Positions 23,546 through 36,239 of a stretch of DNA of 64,000 nt are shown piece by piece. The notes under the pieces are model-generated. The model made no database searches. It was not told where the DNA came from and saw only the letters and a program-made list of their open reading frames with translations. The DNA comes from Nissolia schottii (taxonomy: Eukaryota > Streptophyta > Magnoliopsida > Fabales > Fabaceae), in assembly GCA_003254905.1 (NCBI GenBank), contig QANU01075037.1, positions 393,121 through 457,120 of the forward strand, in the 5' to 3' direction. The translations under genes and the position numbers were made by a program. How positions within the stretch are numbered: position 1 is the first letter of the stretch; the number at the start of each line of letters is the position of its first letter.

Positions 23546-24205
23546 ATTAAAAAATTCTAAGTGCCATATGTATGTAAAAAATCCTAGTATAAAAGGTGTG
23601 TGTTTGTTTTCCGCTGATGACGGGGCATTTAGGAAACGGAAATATGTTGAGTTGAATACATGTGCCCAAAAGAAAAACAAAGATGTTAGATGGTGTCTGC
23701 TTTAGAAACACACTTACAAAAAAAATAAGAAATAAGAAAGTTCTATTTTATTATAGTTAAGCAAGAAAGTTTGGTGGGTTACCACTTATGCGCCTTCTAC
23801 AAGGTTTTCCTACAGGGCTATGAAGCTTTGCCAAAAATAGAAAATCGCATGCTGTTACCGACTCATATGTCTAGTCATTGTTTGCAATGACTATAATGCA
23901 ACACACGCACGTATAACCATAGGAATCTCCAATGTTGTGTTTGTGAACTGTCTTCGACACCCTCCCGTGCTTCTCGTACAGTATTTAAATCCTAATTAAC
24001 GTTTTCGTATTTTTCAATTTGCATTCAAATTTTTATTTTATTAATTTTTTTTACAACTAATATATGGATGGCTTTATCACCTTGTAAATCTATTTGGAAG
24101 ATTCGTATGTTTTAAGGTGAATTTAAATCGATCAAACCGTACACCAATAGTAATATTAAAGTGGAAAATTTTGAGTGTTTTTAATGTTTAACTTCTATCG
24201 ATTGA
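23546..24205. other. Intergenic, no gene recognised
   Basis: AT-rich with nothing I can assign. Confidence 0.4.
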
Positions 24206-24211
24206 AAACAT

Positions 24212-24623
24212 AATATTTTTTTTTACATTATCAATCAATCAAATCTTATTACATTAACATAAATGATTGACTTTCTCTTTCACTCTTTTAAAAATCATGC
24301 ATATCACAAGATTTGATTGGATACAATGTGACTTTTATACAGAGTGGATAGAAATAAAACTCGTATTTTTAATATGTTCAACGTATAATTTAATTTCTAT
24401 CCCAACCAATTCTTGCCGAATTTGTATAGTCTTAGTGGTTGGATGTGGATGTAACTAAGGGCTTTTTCTTGATTAATGCAATTTGAAACCATTGAAAAAA
24501 TGTTTTTTATATGGTTATCTAATCATATATTTTAATATGTATGACTATTAAAAGAGTACGAAAAAATCAACTATCTATATTAATGTGACAAGATTTGATT
24601 AGTTAGTAGTGTAAAACTTTTTC
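24212..24623. mobile_element. Inverted-repeat element, family D
   Basis: The left arm has TTTTTTACATTATCAATC, AATCAAATCTT and TTACATTAA. The right arm carries the reverse: TTAATGTGACAAG, ATTTGATTAG, TAGTGTAAAAC. The arms are about 40 bp and the internal 63-codon frame is not a recognisable protein. A related partial arm is at 24957-25015. Confidence 0.6.
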
Positions 24624-25615
24624 CCTTATCTTTGTATGGAAATTAAAAGCTTCAATACATTTAAAACTTATAATTTTAATATAATGTTTTTACGTAAAAT
24701 TTTTTAACATAGCACTCGTTAGTTTTTCTAAAAAAATAAAAAACCAATTCAACAAAAGCCACATCATTTGTATTTGGTTCGTATCAAAGGAATGGGATGG
24801 AAAAAAAAATTGTATTATGGTTAAATAGGGAATGGCGTTTATGCACAGAAGGGTAGTTTTAGTAAAAAAAAATTGTGACCGGTCTGACGTAGTTATTTTG
24901 GTCCAACTCTTTTACTACTATTAGAAATAATAATTAGAGTTTAATTGTTATACATTAATAATGTAATTTTTTTTTTACACTTTCATCTAATTAAATCTTA
25001 ATACATAAATAAAAAACAATTTATTTTTTCACTCACTGTATAAAATCCCATGCATTAAACCGGCATTAACACTGTCACGGGTGAAACTTGATGGTTATTA
25101 ACAATCTCAGTCCAACCTAGATTTTCGGTCAACTGAGATTTCAGGCCCAGTTCACAGCCCAATTACTAGATGTACAGATAAGCCAACATCTACCTGGGTT
25201 AATTGGTCATTACAACTGGAACATCGTAGTGGCATTTTAAACTGGGTTGTGACCAAAAACGGTTGAATACCACAACTAAAATAAATAAATTGGGTTGGTA
25301 GCTAGCTACAAGACCTATAAACAAAAAAGACTAGCCTAGGTAGTTCTTAATCCATAATGCTGATTTTATTTTTAGTAGGGCCATTATGCTGATTTCATAC
25401 TATTGTGCATGTTTTTTTTGGATACATTCACATTATTGTGTATGTTCTTGACTAAAGAATTATATGATAGAATAAACAGGAAGGAAAATGAATTCAACTC
25501 GTCATGGATGGACCGAATATATAGGGAGGGTTAAGGAAATTTTATAGGGTATGGAGAAAGATAGTGAATTATATACTTCTGAAAAAAAAAAAAAGAGACT
25601 GAGTTGGGTAATTCT
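24624..25615. other. Intergenic, no gene recognised
   Basis: AT-rich sequence. It includes a one-armed relative of inverted-repeat family D near 24957-25015 (ATGTAATTTTTTTTTTACAC..TAATTAAATCTTAATAC). No gene is seen. Confidence 0.4.
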
Positions 25616-25619
25616 TTTT

Positions 25620-27870
25620 TCATAGGTAATACCTGCAAATTTTGTTACAAATTTTCAATTTTAAGTTAATAGACATTTTGCTGCGAACTATAAAATTTAT
25701 AGCAAAATCCACAAGTAAATCTTCTTCCATAAGGTGAAAAATATTTTGCTACATATTTTATTGCGCATTATTTCGCATGTAAAAAATTTGCAAATAATTT
25801 TGCAAGTCATTGGAGAAAAAATGTCAAAAAGTTCAGTCAACACCATTTTCACAGCTAAATCAATAGGAAATAGTATCTGCGAATTTACTTGCGGATTTTT
25901 GCAATGGATTTAGTTACAATTTTCGTTTCATGTGAATTTTGCTGCGAATTTCTTTTTGCAAATTTTCTCGTGAACTACTTCGTTGCGATATTTGCTCCAC
26001 AATAACTTTTTTGTGGATTTTCTTGCGAATTTCTTACGAATTAGTTTGGTGCGGATTTTCGTGCGAATTCTCTTGCAGATTTTGCTGCCAATTTGGTTTG
26101 TTGCAAATTTTCTTGCAAATAGTTTGTTGTGGATTTAGCAATGTACTTTTTTCTACGGATTTAGCGGTGAGTTTACTTTATTGCGAATTTTCTTGCAAAT
26201 AGTTAGTTGCAAATTTAGCGACAAATTATTTGCTGTGGATTTAGTTACAACTTTGCAGTGTGTTTAATTTATTTTACATAGAAAAATGTTGAAGAGTAAG
26301 CTAATCTTTCATTTCCTCAATTGTATGGAGTTTGGAATGGTTATTATCAGCAGAATCTCTAAGCTTCTATAGGAAAATATATGTCTTTCTTCTTAGAAGT
26401 TACTTACTGTGTGATGCATGCTGAAATAAAAAGATTCAAAATTTGATTGAATGACACATTATTAATACATAATAATTAAACTCTTGTTTTAATATACGAT
26501 TTTTTTAAAGTACATATGACTTGTTCACATCATTTCATTTAGTACTCGATTTAAATTCTAAAAAATGTCACTAACTTGAATCTCATAAATATTTGAGTCT
26601 AAAGATCCCTAAATAGGAAATATTGTCTACATCTATTCAAAAATATCTTAATTAATTCCACAAAAACAACAAGTATAGTTTTGAATAATAAATAAATAAT
26701 CATGTAGTTGTTGTTCAAATTATATTGACTATTAAAAAAAATACCAACAGTTACCCTCCAAATAAGAAAATCGGAATAAGAAATTAAGAAAGAAAAGCAT
26801 GAAATCAAAGTTATATAATTTTTTTTATCATAGAGTGAATACATGTGTGGCATCGTTGGTTAGCATGAAGCAATGTAGACACAATGGGAACACCAAAATA
26901 ACTATGTGATGGTTGTGAAGAGGTAGAGAATTAAATATGTAGTGAGTTGTACTCACATTTTGCTATGCTCATGAAGGTTGCAGGGTGTACACAGATCATG
27001 GATTCAAGCAGATTTTTGGTGAGTAATTGCCTAATTAGTTATGGGTATAAGGAATTTGTTATTTAAATTGACTCATATCTTGCATGTATTTTGGTTGTTA
27101 GTAAAGTTTGTAGAAGTTTGAGGTTATTATGGCATAATTTTAAGGGTCAATTTGAACTTTCTTTTTCCTAAATCGTTCACCATAAATGGTAGTACAATTA
27201 GCTTAAGATAACAACACAAGTTTCACATCGAACAATACAACAAAGGGAAGCCAACTTTTTAGTTATAAAAGAAAGAGTGTCGCGAGCTTAATAACTTGCT
27301 ATTGAGCTCTAAAAGTACAAGGGTCCACCAAACCCATTGTATTGATCTTTTAATTTATTAAAAAAGTTAGTAAAGTTTTGATCTAATGGTTCATCAGTCT
27401 GGTGCAATATGTTCATTGGTTTACATGCTTCTTTGCCCGTTTGTTGGTTGTTAAATATTGACAAATAGAATAGCTACAGAATTATTTGCGAAATTTTTGC
27501 AAATTTTGTTATGTTACAAAATTTGTCGCAAATTTAAAAAGTTGCAAATTTCGCTAAGACTTGTACTTGCAGAAATTTTCACGGTTATACCTACAAAATT
27601 TGCTGCAAAATTTACCTACAAAATTTGTTGCCAAATCTACCTACGAATTTTTCTGCAAAAAGTTTCATGCAAAGAAATTCATATAAAAATTTGCAACAAA
27701 ATTCCTCCCGAACAGCCAATTAGCCACGAAAATTATCTATGAAAATTTTCAATTTCCTATGAATAAATCCACAGTAATTACTTCTAAAACCCTCGCATAT
27801 TCTTCACAACATTCATCACAAATTTGTCGTTAATTTATAGTTAATCTGACGCAAATATGACAAATGGAAA
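25620..27870. mobile_element. CACTA-like non-autonomous element with GCGAATTT subterminal arrays
   Basis: The left 650 bases (25630-26265) are packed with TTGCGAATTT, TTGCAAATTT and GCGGATTT. The right 400 bases (27460-27860) carry the reverse complement (AAATTTGC, AAATTCGT, AAATTTGTCGC). The middle 1.2 kb has no transposase. Inverted subterminal arrays of one short motif around a unique core are the signature of a CACTA-type DNA transposon. Exact termini and the 3-bp target duplication are not resolved. Plus-strand frames of 87 and 94 codons in the arrays are by-products of the repeats. Confidence 0.65.
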
Positions 27871-27879
27871 AAGAAATTT

Positions 27880-29055
27880 TGATGCTAATTAGTCACTAGT
27901 TCCTTGCTACAAAATTCAATTAATAAATTAATTTCTTTTTACAAATTTTTAACTTCTTTTACAAATTAATTATTAATTAATTAATAATAAATTATTAAAA
28001 AATAATGAAAAAAAATTAATAAAGTAAATAAAGTAAAATATTTATGTTTCGCCGACCCAAAATAAGATTTGGTTTCAAATCTTGATTTATAACAAAAGGT
28101 TTGAATTCCATAATTTATATTAACGATTGTGAGACTAAGAGATCAGTAACACTTGCAACATAAAAAGGTTATTTTGCCTTGATGTAATTCCTTTCATTTT
28201 ATAAGAAAAAATTTGCCTTCAAATTTTCATTTTAACAAATGTGGGACTAAGAGAGTAGCACTTGCAACACAAAAGGGTTGTCTTGCCTTGCTATTTTTAT
28301 AGTTTTGGTCATTATTTTTGCCAACCTTCCAATAGACTATTGCATGGATCTTTAATTCTTCATATTATAGAGGTTTTGATCTAAAATTATGTATACACAA
28401 ATATAGATAATAGACTGAGAAAAGATTGAATACTGACAAGTAAAAAGATACTTTTAAACAACAAAGATTGATAAGAAGAAAATGAATATTAACTTATCAA
28501 ATAATAGTAATAAAATAATATTGTCCAATTCTATGCAAATTATCCATCATGTCTAAGTAATCAAGAGACATTCTTTGGATGTTTCTACATAGATCAATTT
28601 TTATAATCATATGAAATATAGAAATTTAATGGCAAGTGAAAATAAAAATTAGTTCTTTTACTATTTATGATCATTACATTCATTTTATATTTTAAGAGTA
28701 ACTTTATGGTATATTTACTAAACATCATTCTTGTGATTTTCACATTTTGAGATTCACTTTTGCATTATTTTTTCAAACAATACTAATATAACTTTTCAAG
28801 AACCACTTTTAAAAAACTCAAAGATCTCAACAAATTTTAGAAAGCCACAACATTACCAAACCAAACATTAATCAATGATATGTATACAAATACCTAATAA
28901 TTTTTTATTTACATCATAGCATATATTAATTATATGTATGTATATTTATATAAAATATACATATCTTTTACACTCTGGTTGAACTCGACTAAAACCATTG
29001 AACCAGTGAACCTTTGAACTAGTGTCTTGACCCGGTTCGATGTCTAGTTCAGTTT
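27880..29055. other. Intergenic, no gene recognised
   Basis: Very AT-rich. The line TTTGCCTT..AAATTTTCATTTTAAC with GGGACTAAGAGAG (28070-28290) is repeated twice imperfectly at about 130-bp spacing. No gene is seen. Confidence 0.4.
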
Positions 29056-29059
29056 TCTT

Positions 29060-29917
29060 AAACTTGATGTTTACTGATTTGCGAGGGATTTATCCCTCAC
29101 TAAAAGTGAAACTATTTAGTTTAGCCGTGAGGGATTAGTGAAGGAACAACCCCTCGCTAAACATAAAAAGTGAAATGTTAAAAGTTTAACTAGAGATTAG
29201 TTAGAGGTTTATCCGTTGCTAAAAGGGGAGTGGATGATTTAATGTAGTTGAAGAGAGTCGTGAGCGATTAGCGATGGCATATTCACTCACTAAATAGGAA
29301 AATAGAATGTTAAAAGTTTAGTGATAAATTACCAATGGAAACATCCCTCACTAAAAAAGAAGTGAATGATTTAGTTTAGATTGAGCGTTTTTCAAAAGAA
29401 GAGTGATGGCATATTTTGTTACTAAATTACATTGACAAGTTGTGAGAGTTTTGTGATGGGAATATTCCCTCAGTAATAAGAAAAATTAAAATGTTAAGAG
29501 TTTAGCTAGTGATCAACGATGGATTCATTCCTTACTAAAAGGAAGAGGGAAAGAGTTCATTTCATTGGAGTAGTGAGGGGTTAGCGAGAGAAGTTTCTCT
29601 TGCTAAATTATGTTAAGAGTTTGTAAGGGATTAGTGAGGGAAATGTCCCTTGTTATACGTATTTTAACCATTTACGAGAGATTAGCGAGAGAATTGTTTC
29701 TCACTAAACTCTTTAGCTATGAAGTATATGTTACGAAGGATTATGTCCTCACTAATTTGTCACTAATTTTTCACTGAACTTTTTGCCCCTCAATTTTCAA
29801 TTTTTTGGCTATAAATCTACATTTTATTCGCTAATTCCTCGCTATTTCTTCGTTAATCAGCGAGCAAATTTTTATTCACTAAATTTCGTCGTTAATCTAC
29901 ATTGTTCTCGTAGTTAA
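29060..29917. mobile_element. CACTA-like terminal region with GAGGGATTAGCGAGG array
   Basis: At least eight imperfect units of GAGGGATTAG(C/T)GAGG followed by its partner CCCTC(A/G)CTAA, many as short inverted pairs, spaced 60-120 bp. The right edge, TTCTCGTAGT near 29905-29915, is the reverse complement of ACTACGAGAA, close to the CACTACAAGAA terminus. Only one end of the element is recognised. Confidence 0.6.
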
Positions 29918-29919
29918 CA

Positions 29920-30285
29920 TCATTTACATCTGAAAGGTTGGTGAGTGGATTGTTTGTAGAAGTGCTAGCTCTTTCAGCGAAATTACCAACATGTGGTTTT
30001 GGCTCAAGCCGTGAGGGCACATTCGTCTCAACTCTGATGTCTTGAGTTAGATTTTTAAAGTTGAACATTTATCATTACAATAATTTTTGGTGTACATTGT
30101 TAAAAACAGAACAGGAACATGAAACAGGGTATTTGAATATTTACAAAACGTATTGCATTTTTTGAATGACCTTTGCAAGCTAATCTTCACTGTTTATAGG
30201 CCTAGAATACTAATTGATATAATCAGTTACACTGTACAAAATAATGCTGGTAATGACATTTTCAATTCGATCATATTTTTTGTTT
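29920..30285. other. Intergenic, no gene recognised
   Basis: AT-rich sequence with nothing assignable. The 61-codon frame at 30153-30338 is not convincing. Confidence 0.4.
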
Positions 30286-30289
30286 TTGA

Positions 30290-30640
30290 TTTTTTAAAAG
30301 TTTGTGCATGTGTTTATACCCTAAACTCTAAACCTTAAACCCTAAAAAATTGTGTGCCTTATTTTTCAAAAGTTTTTTACGTGAATACCAAAATTTTCTT
30401 ATTTGTCATTTTTGTTTTACTATTTGTTTTTGTTTGTTAAAAAATTTGTGCATGTACTTTAAAATGTTTGTATATGATTGCGAGTGAGTCTATGTGTTTA
30501 AAGTGTGAGTGAAAAACAAGAGATAGAATACGACCGTTACTTTTCGTTATTTAATTCGTCGTAAATTCAATCTGATTTAATTCCATATGTAAAAAATATT
30601 TGTGTATATATCTAAAATACTTATGCATTCAAAACTGCTA
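30290..30640 (-). repeat. Dispersed CACAAATTTTTGAA repeat, copy 3 (reversed)
   Basis: Reverse-complement relative of the copies at 20590 and 36240. It keeps AAAGTTTGTGCATG, TTTTTGTTTTACTATTTG, GTGAGTGAAAAAC and the diagnostic GACCGTTACTTTTCG, which matches CGAAAAGTAACTGTC in the other copies. Confidence 0.6.
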
Positions 30641-31050
30641 TATATACCATATACCATATGGTAGTTGAATGGTGATAGAAAAATAGTAGCAGATGTAACG
30701 CCCTTATTATTATTAAACGAGTAAAACATTTGTCACCCTTGTTCTTTGGCCACAAGGAGAAAAATGTGAAAGGATAAGACAAGTTAAATCTACTATAAAG
30801 CAGCATTAACCGTGAACCGACCTTGATACTAGAGAGAGGAAACGGAAGCTCATACCCAAATCAAAATCCGCGGGTATTATTACATTTAACACCTTAAATA
30901 GCGATAACTATTGTACTATTGCAACATGACATAATTTCTTCATGGAAAAAACAAAAGAAATTCTATCAATAATTAGTGAATTATGCAATCTAGTCACATT
31001 CTATCAATATTATTTATACTTTTTGTTATTCATGCAACGCAACGTTTTCC

Positions 31051-32557
31051 TTAATTAAAAACCCTGCAATTCCTTCTAATCTGTCCATCATCCCCTTCCA
31101 AAACCTCAATGCTCCCCATCTTGACCATCGCATCCACAAAGCTCCGCTGAAAACTCTGAGCATCACGGGCAAAGCTCTCCACAATCCCTCTGGAGGAGGA
31201 GTCCAGACCCAACTGCTGGTCAATGAAGAGCACCCCTCTCCTCATAAGCACTTGGTTGTAAAACTCATTGTCAAACACGAAAGAAGTGTTCTGATCCAAG
31301 AAAGCCGCCGGGTTTCTCCTGACCGGCCTCGAGGGGGTCCCGCAGAGCCTCACCAGCCTGGCGTTCAGGGCAGGGTCCATTGTGGGGTCCCCACCCGCGA
31401 GCCTGTTCCTGAAGAAGCTGCAGTGAGCGAAGCCGACCGTGTGGGCCCCCAACAGGGTAACCATCTCGCTCAGCGTCAAGCCCTTTGAGGTGAAGGATTG
31501 AAGTGCTCCTTGCACCCTCGAGTTAGGCCCTGGCAGGTTCACGTCCGAAGGGTTCGACACAAGACCGTCGCGCCTTCCCGTCGGAACCTCATACCTTATT
31601 TAATGAAATGAATCAATTTAAGAATATACACATGTCAAGATTAGCTAAGTCATCATATATATACCTTGGTCCTCCTGCCATGGCCACCGAGTCTCTTGTG
31701 GCGAGTGTTATGATGTCTGCACATGAAACCGTTGAAGGGCACTCTCGTTCTAAGCTCTCCTTGACATCGTCGATGATCTCGAACCCCCTAACGGTCAAGT
31801 TTGCTTCTGCGGCTTTCTCCGATTTGTTTCCCCTTGTTGAGTCTATTAATATGGACGCGTCACAACCCTGTGATCAATATTCATCAATGAGAAATGCTAA
31901 TTTAGTTATACATTAAGCATTTCGAAAATAGTTTGTGCGGTTTAGTCCATAATTAATATTGTAATGATAGTTAAAAACAAATTCCCAGGTTGCAATTGGA
32001 AAAATAAGTAATGTTTTATACCTGAAAAAATTGATTTTTTTTTTGTTTTCTTTATGGAAAATAAGGTATAGTAGTTGGATGAAATAAAGTTAAGTATAAT
32101 TATTATGTAAGAGTCTTTCGATGAATATTGAATAAAATAAAGTAAAAAAAAGTTTTTTTTTTTTAAATCTTGAGTGTCTGTAATGATACGAATTAATTAT
32201 AGGTAAATGTTAGGTGAACAACATATTAAAGCAATAACAACATGTACGATGTGTTCTACAAAAGAGAAAACACATCAATTTTATCTTATTGTTATTGTTT
32301 AAAAGTGTTGATCAACTATCATTACCCTTAATTATAACGGGTCTTACTCTGACGAAACAATCATGAAAGTGCATGCGAAGCAAGGCGGCGGTGATGGAAG
32401 CATCACGGTTGAAACGCCTTTGAACAACTCGACGCACAATGTCTTCTGCTCCTGGGCAGCTTGAGCTGTAGAATCCAACGCTGAGTTCACCAAATGCCAA
32501 GGGAAGATCAAGGATACTAATTGTGAATCCAATAAGAAATATCGTGATGAGCTTCAT
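31051..32557 (-). CDS. Class III secretory peroxidase (PER44/57-like)
   Basis: Haem peroxidase (donor:H2O2 oxidoreductase) expected in the cell wall or apoplast. Exons are 32557-32348, 31867-31665 and 31594-31051; introns are 480 and 70 bp with GT-AG ends. The product is 318 aa, normal for the family. Signal peptide: residues 1 to about 23, hydrophobic ([11 protein letters not shown]...LAFG). The distal haem motif [10 protein letters not shown] gives Arg61, Phe64 and His65; the proximal haem motif [12 protein letters not shown] gives His189. All eight conserved cysteines are present (SSC, HDC, GCD, ECP, VSC, AHC, RLC, RNC). Introns sit at classical positions 1 (after FVR, phase 0) and 2 (after GGP, phase 2). 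The classical third intron after the AHC block is absent. It lies head to head with a close paralogue at 40397, about 7.8 kb away. The start ATG is followed directly by a good signal peptide. I assign the PER44/57-like group from overall resemblance only. Confidence 0.95.
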
Positions 32558-32650
32558 CTTGAGTATGAAGGCTTAATTCTTTCCGAGTGTCTTTATAGTG
32601 TGTCTTGGCTATAGCTATGAGATGACAATTCGAGGCATCTAATATGTGTG

Positions 32651-32658
32651 TATATATA
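32651..32658 (-). promoter_or_regulatory. Candidate TATA box of the minus-strand peroxidase
   Basis: TATATATA lies 94 bases upstream of the start codon, which would leave a leader of roughly 60 bases. A second candidate, CTATAAAG (32591-32598), is only 34 bases upstream of the ATG and seems too close. Confidence 0.5.
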
Positions 32659-32699
32659 GTGTGGGAACTTGAGAGAGATTTTCTATATATATACATATA

Positions 32700-33095
32700 T
32701 AGTCAAAGTTTAGCTGAATAAAGGATATGGATTTTTGGGTGCGCCATGCCTCCTATAGAAAGATTATTACTAGCGATTTGCGCGTTTTCTTCTTTGTATG
32801 TATGTATGCATAACAGTTACGTGCAGAAACTTATGTTTTTCTATACATGACAAAATTTGAACATGGGATGCTCTCATAGTTGCCAACTAAGCTTTTTGGG
32901 TTAAAATATGGCAATGGGATCGTAATATTGACACGCTTTTGCATTAGTCGGTGTTATATTCGTGTGTGCTTAGCAATTGCAACTCTTCCATACACATGTT
33001 ATATATCTAACTACACAACTTTTTGATTTCACGATTTTTATCCAAGGGATTTCTTTTTTTTTTTTTTAACAAAAAACTTAGGTAAAGGATTTGTT
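32700..33095. other. Upstream region of the minus-strand peroxidase
   Basis: Presumed promoter sequence. I see no further gene, and no regulatory motif I would stand behind. Confidence 0.35.
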
Positions 33096-33104
33096 TTTGT
33101 GTCA

Positions 33105-33300
33105 CAAGTGTGAATGTAAAGTCTTACATCAATAAGTAATGTATTAAATAAATAATATAATTTAGAAAGACCCGTAAACTTATTACCTTAAAATCTTGAA
33201 TTAAGATGATTGTCTAACTCACTTTTGTATTTCTTACTTAACCTATTGATTTAAGTTTCCTCCGATTTTAGCTATCTTTCGCCATTTTAAACCCAAAATT
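33105..33300 (+). repeat. Dispersed LTR-like repeat, copy 4
   Basis: Same 200-bp family as at 1045-2035. It has AAGTGTGAATGTAAAG, TCTTACATCAATAAG, AGAAAGACCCGTAAACTTATT and TTTAAGTTTCCTCCG in order. Confidence 0.6.
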
Positions 33301-34865
33301 TTTACCTATGCAAATTTTAATGCCAAATCCAAGACGTGTAATATAAGCTTTGGCAGTGACTTATAATAATAGTTTAAGATGATCTATATGTTTTAAAAGG
33401 GATCTGTCGCTGACATTTTGATATGGATTATATCAATTAATCCAACACTTGCTCACAGAATCAAAAACACTTAATCAAATATTTTAAATCAAAAGAGTTG
33501 CGTGTGATCAAATATTTTAAAGGTAGAATTGCTCACGGATGCTACTAAATGAGATAAAAATTATACATCTCTCTGTTAAATGTCAGATAATTAATATTCA
33601 ACATATATACTCGGATATATACTCAGGATCCAGCTGCATGTGAGTCATGGATTGATCATATGAACGAAATACGTACGAAAGCATAAGCAATTGGCAAATT
33701 CGGTTAGCACATGACATGTGATTGCTATGGTCAAATGTGGAAGGTCCAGACTCAACCATTTATGTTCACGCACGACCTTCACATAGCCACAAAAACCCGT
33801 TTTTGTACCTTTCCTCACCACTAGCTTAGCTATATAAAAATATAATGTTGAGTGCGGCAGATATATGAATGAATGAATATTTATTTGTGGATATACAGTT
33901 CAACATTTGAACGTTATTCCATCTTTCTTTGTACCAAAAGAAACAAGGTACGTAGAATTGTTTCTCTAAAAAGGATTGAAGATATGGCTGTGGACCACGC
34001 GATTGGACTAATAACGATTTATTGTTTTTTTTTAGTATTAAGTATGAGGGTAAGAAAATGTTCTATATTGATTAGTGATGTATTAAGTAGAAAGCATACA
34101 AGTGAGAGAACTCACACTCATTAGCTTAATTCTTTTTTTTTTTTTTTAAAATCAGGATGTAGTGTTCAGCTCACTCAATTATATGATTTTTCGCTTAGTC
34201 CATTGATATTGATCTTTCCTTGTTCTGGATTCCTCCGTCTAGCACCTTGTTGTGTCTCAATTTACAAATAGATGGTTGCATATATGTGTGTGTGTATATA
34301 TATATCAATATAAAAACCAACAAATAGATATGTATATATTAGAGGTTGGATTTCTGACGATGTGTATGAAAAAAAGATTTGTTAGGAGAGATATACCCAC
34401 TTCGATTTTGGAACCACAATATATCAATATATATCCAATGGATTTTTAATCTATGACGGAATTAGATTGTACATCTAAATTAAAATATGAATGAGAGGGC
34501 TATGTTTGAAAGAATGGGAAATCCGTGATTTTTTGTCGTTGATTATTAGTGAAAAAAAAGAGAGAAAAGGATGGTGACTTATTGGCACGGGCCACATGCC
34601 TTCACGTTTTCATTTTTTGTACACTTCCTTCCCTCTGAATTAAGTAATAAGGTGTGAGGCTGCAACTAGCTAGAGGATGTAGAATTGTGGACAGAGGTTC
34701 TGTATGTACGTCAGTGGCGATTCTCAATAATGCACCTGCAATGCAAATTTGATTTGGTACTCGCATAAGTTTGGCATGGTGTGTCAATTTTGAATCACTT
34801 TGGGTTGAGGTCAAAACATACGGACTTCATTCGAAAAATGGTAGAGAGAAAGGACAACTATGGTC
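33301..34865. other. Intergenic, no gene recognised
   Basis: AT-rich with short microsatellite-like TA stretches. Frames of 65-83 codons here show no family features. Confidence 0.4.
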
Positions 34866-34867
34866 TC

Positions 34868-35215
34868 CTGCTACGGGTAGCGGTGAGGGAGAATCTAAAT
34901 CCAGAAAGATTTAAACAAATAGATTAAATGAGAAATACTTATAAAAGATTCAATATTGTTGTGCTCCTTCTTAAGCTAAAGTCCTTAAGAGAATTTAATG
35001 GTGTTATTCGATTGACTCGGACGCCACTTATTGAGAGAAAAAACATGAAATTAACTCAAAGATTTGCATGAAGTCTAAAATTCATGAAAATTTATAAAAG
35101 TATTGAGTTCTTACAATGAATTTACAAATCCTTCTCACTTACGTATACTTTTCACTTAGCTTATCATCAATCAAAACAAGAGACTTTTTACACTGACAAT
35201 CAAAACTCAACTCTG
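34868..35215 (-). repeat. Dispersed LTR-like repeat, copy 5 (diverged)
   Basis: Starts like copy 2 in reverse (GCGGTGAGGGAGAATC, AAAGATTTAAACAAATAG, TTAAATGAG) and later has TTTCACTTAG..TCATCAATC. It contains extra sequence in the middle, so it is more diverged or interrupted. Confidence 0.4.
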
Positions 35216-36235
35216 TCTTCATAGAATATTTTAAATTTTCAGTGAAAGTTTTTGAATAATTTATTAGATTTAGTTTTAATTCTTTTTATATTATTATATA
35301 ATTATATATTATTATGCAATTAAACATATTTAACTTTCGTAAAAATTGTATTGAAAGTCACGCATAGTATGATTAATTGATGATGTAAATTTTTTACACT
35401 TACTAGTGGCTTTCACAAACTCTTTTATTCGTCAAATATTAAATATGGATATAAATAAAAAGAAAAATTGTTTGAAATTATTAATAATTGTTAAAAAAGA
35501 TATTTTTAAAAGAGTAAAACTGTCCAACAATTAATTTTTTTTGACAAAACAATTAATTAAGATTGTAGTGGGTAGTTATTATTATTATTATTATTATTAT
35601 TTTACAAAAGTAGATAATTTTATTATATTATATTATACTATACTATACGTGGATAGTTATAAGCTAAAAAAGCAAAAAGGTAAATAAAATTGGATACTAA
35701 TAGTTTTTTTTTTTTTTTGAAATCCTCTTTTTTAATTGGTCCAGATAATATATGATATAAACTCATTTATGAGTGATATTTTGAAGTTTTAATTTTAGAC
35801 CTACTATTTTTTTTAACTATCTTCAATCATGCTAAATTTTCACTAGTTAGAATAATTAGTATGCCTAAAATACTCCCAAATATTAGTCCTCATTTATATA
35901 TGGAAGGGATTCTCAGGATCGAAGGAAAGCCAGAATTAGCGATGACGAGGAGGACTTTTGAGCAAAATAATGTCTAACATGGACTTGGCACTCATCTATA
36001 ATTAGGTCACTATCAAATCCATATTAAGTATGAATAAAGAGAGTCAAATCATAATCTAAATGACTTCGCGAAGATCAAGTTGGACAAGGATAGGATTAAA
36101 TGAAAATCATCACTAATTGAAGCCATTAGTATCGGAGAAGCGGTAAGCGATGAGTATAATTTGCATGAAGTAAAATCACACAGTAAATAGGTTCTACACA
36201 CTATTTCAGTATTAGTAGGTGTACATCGAAATAAC
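35216..36235. other. Intergenic, no gene recognised
   Basis: AT-rich apart from the ATT microsatellite. Nothing coding is recognised. Confidence 0.4.
35577..35600. repeat. ATT microsatellite
   Basis: Eight consecutive ATT-type trinucleotides in AT-rich intergenic DNA. Confidence 0.85.
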
Positions 36236-36239
36236 ATGT

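Noticed and set aside
25939-27742. Cys/Phe-rich 87-codon and Lys/Ile-rich 94-codon ORFs
   Set aside because: They are built entirely from the repeated GCGAATTT-type motif of the transposon ends, with no independent coding signal.
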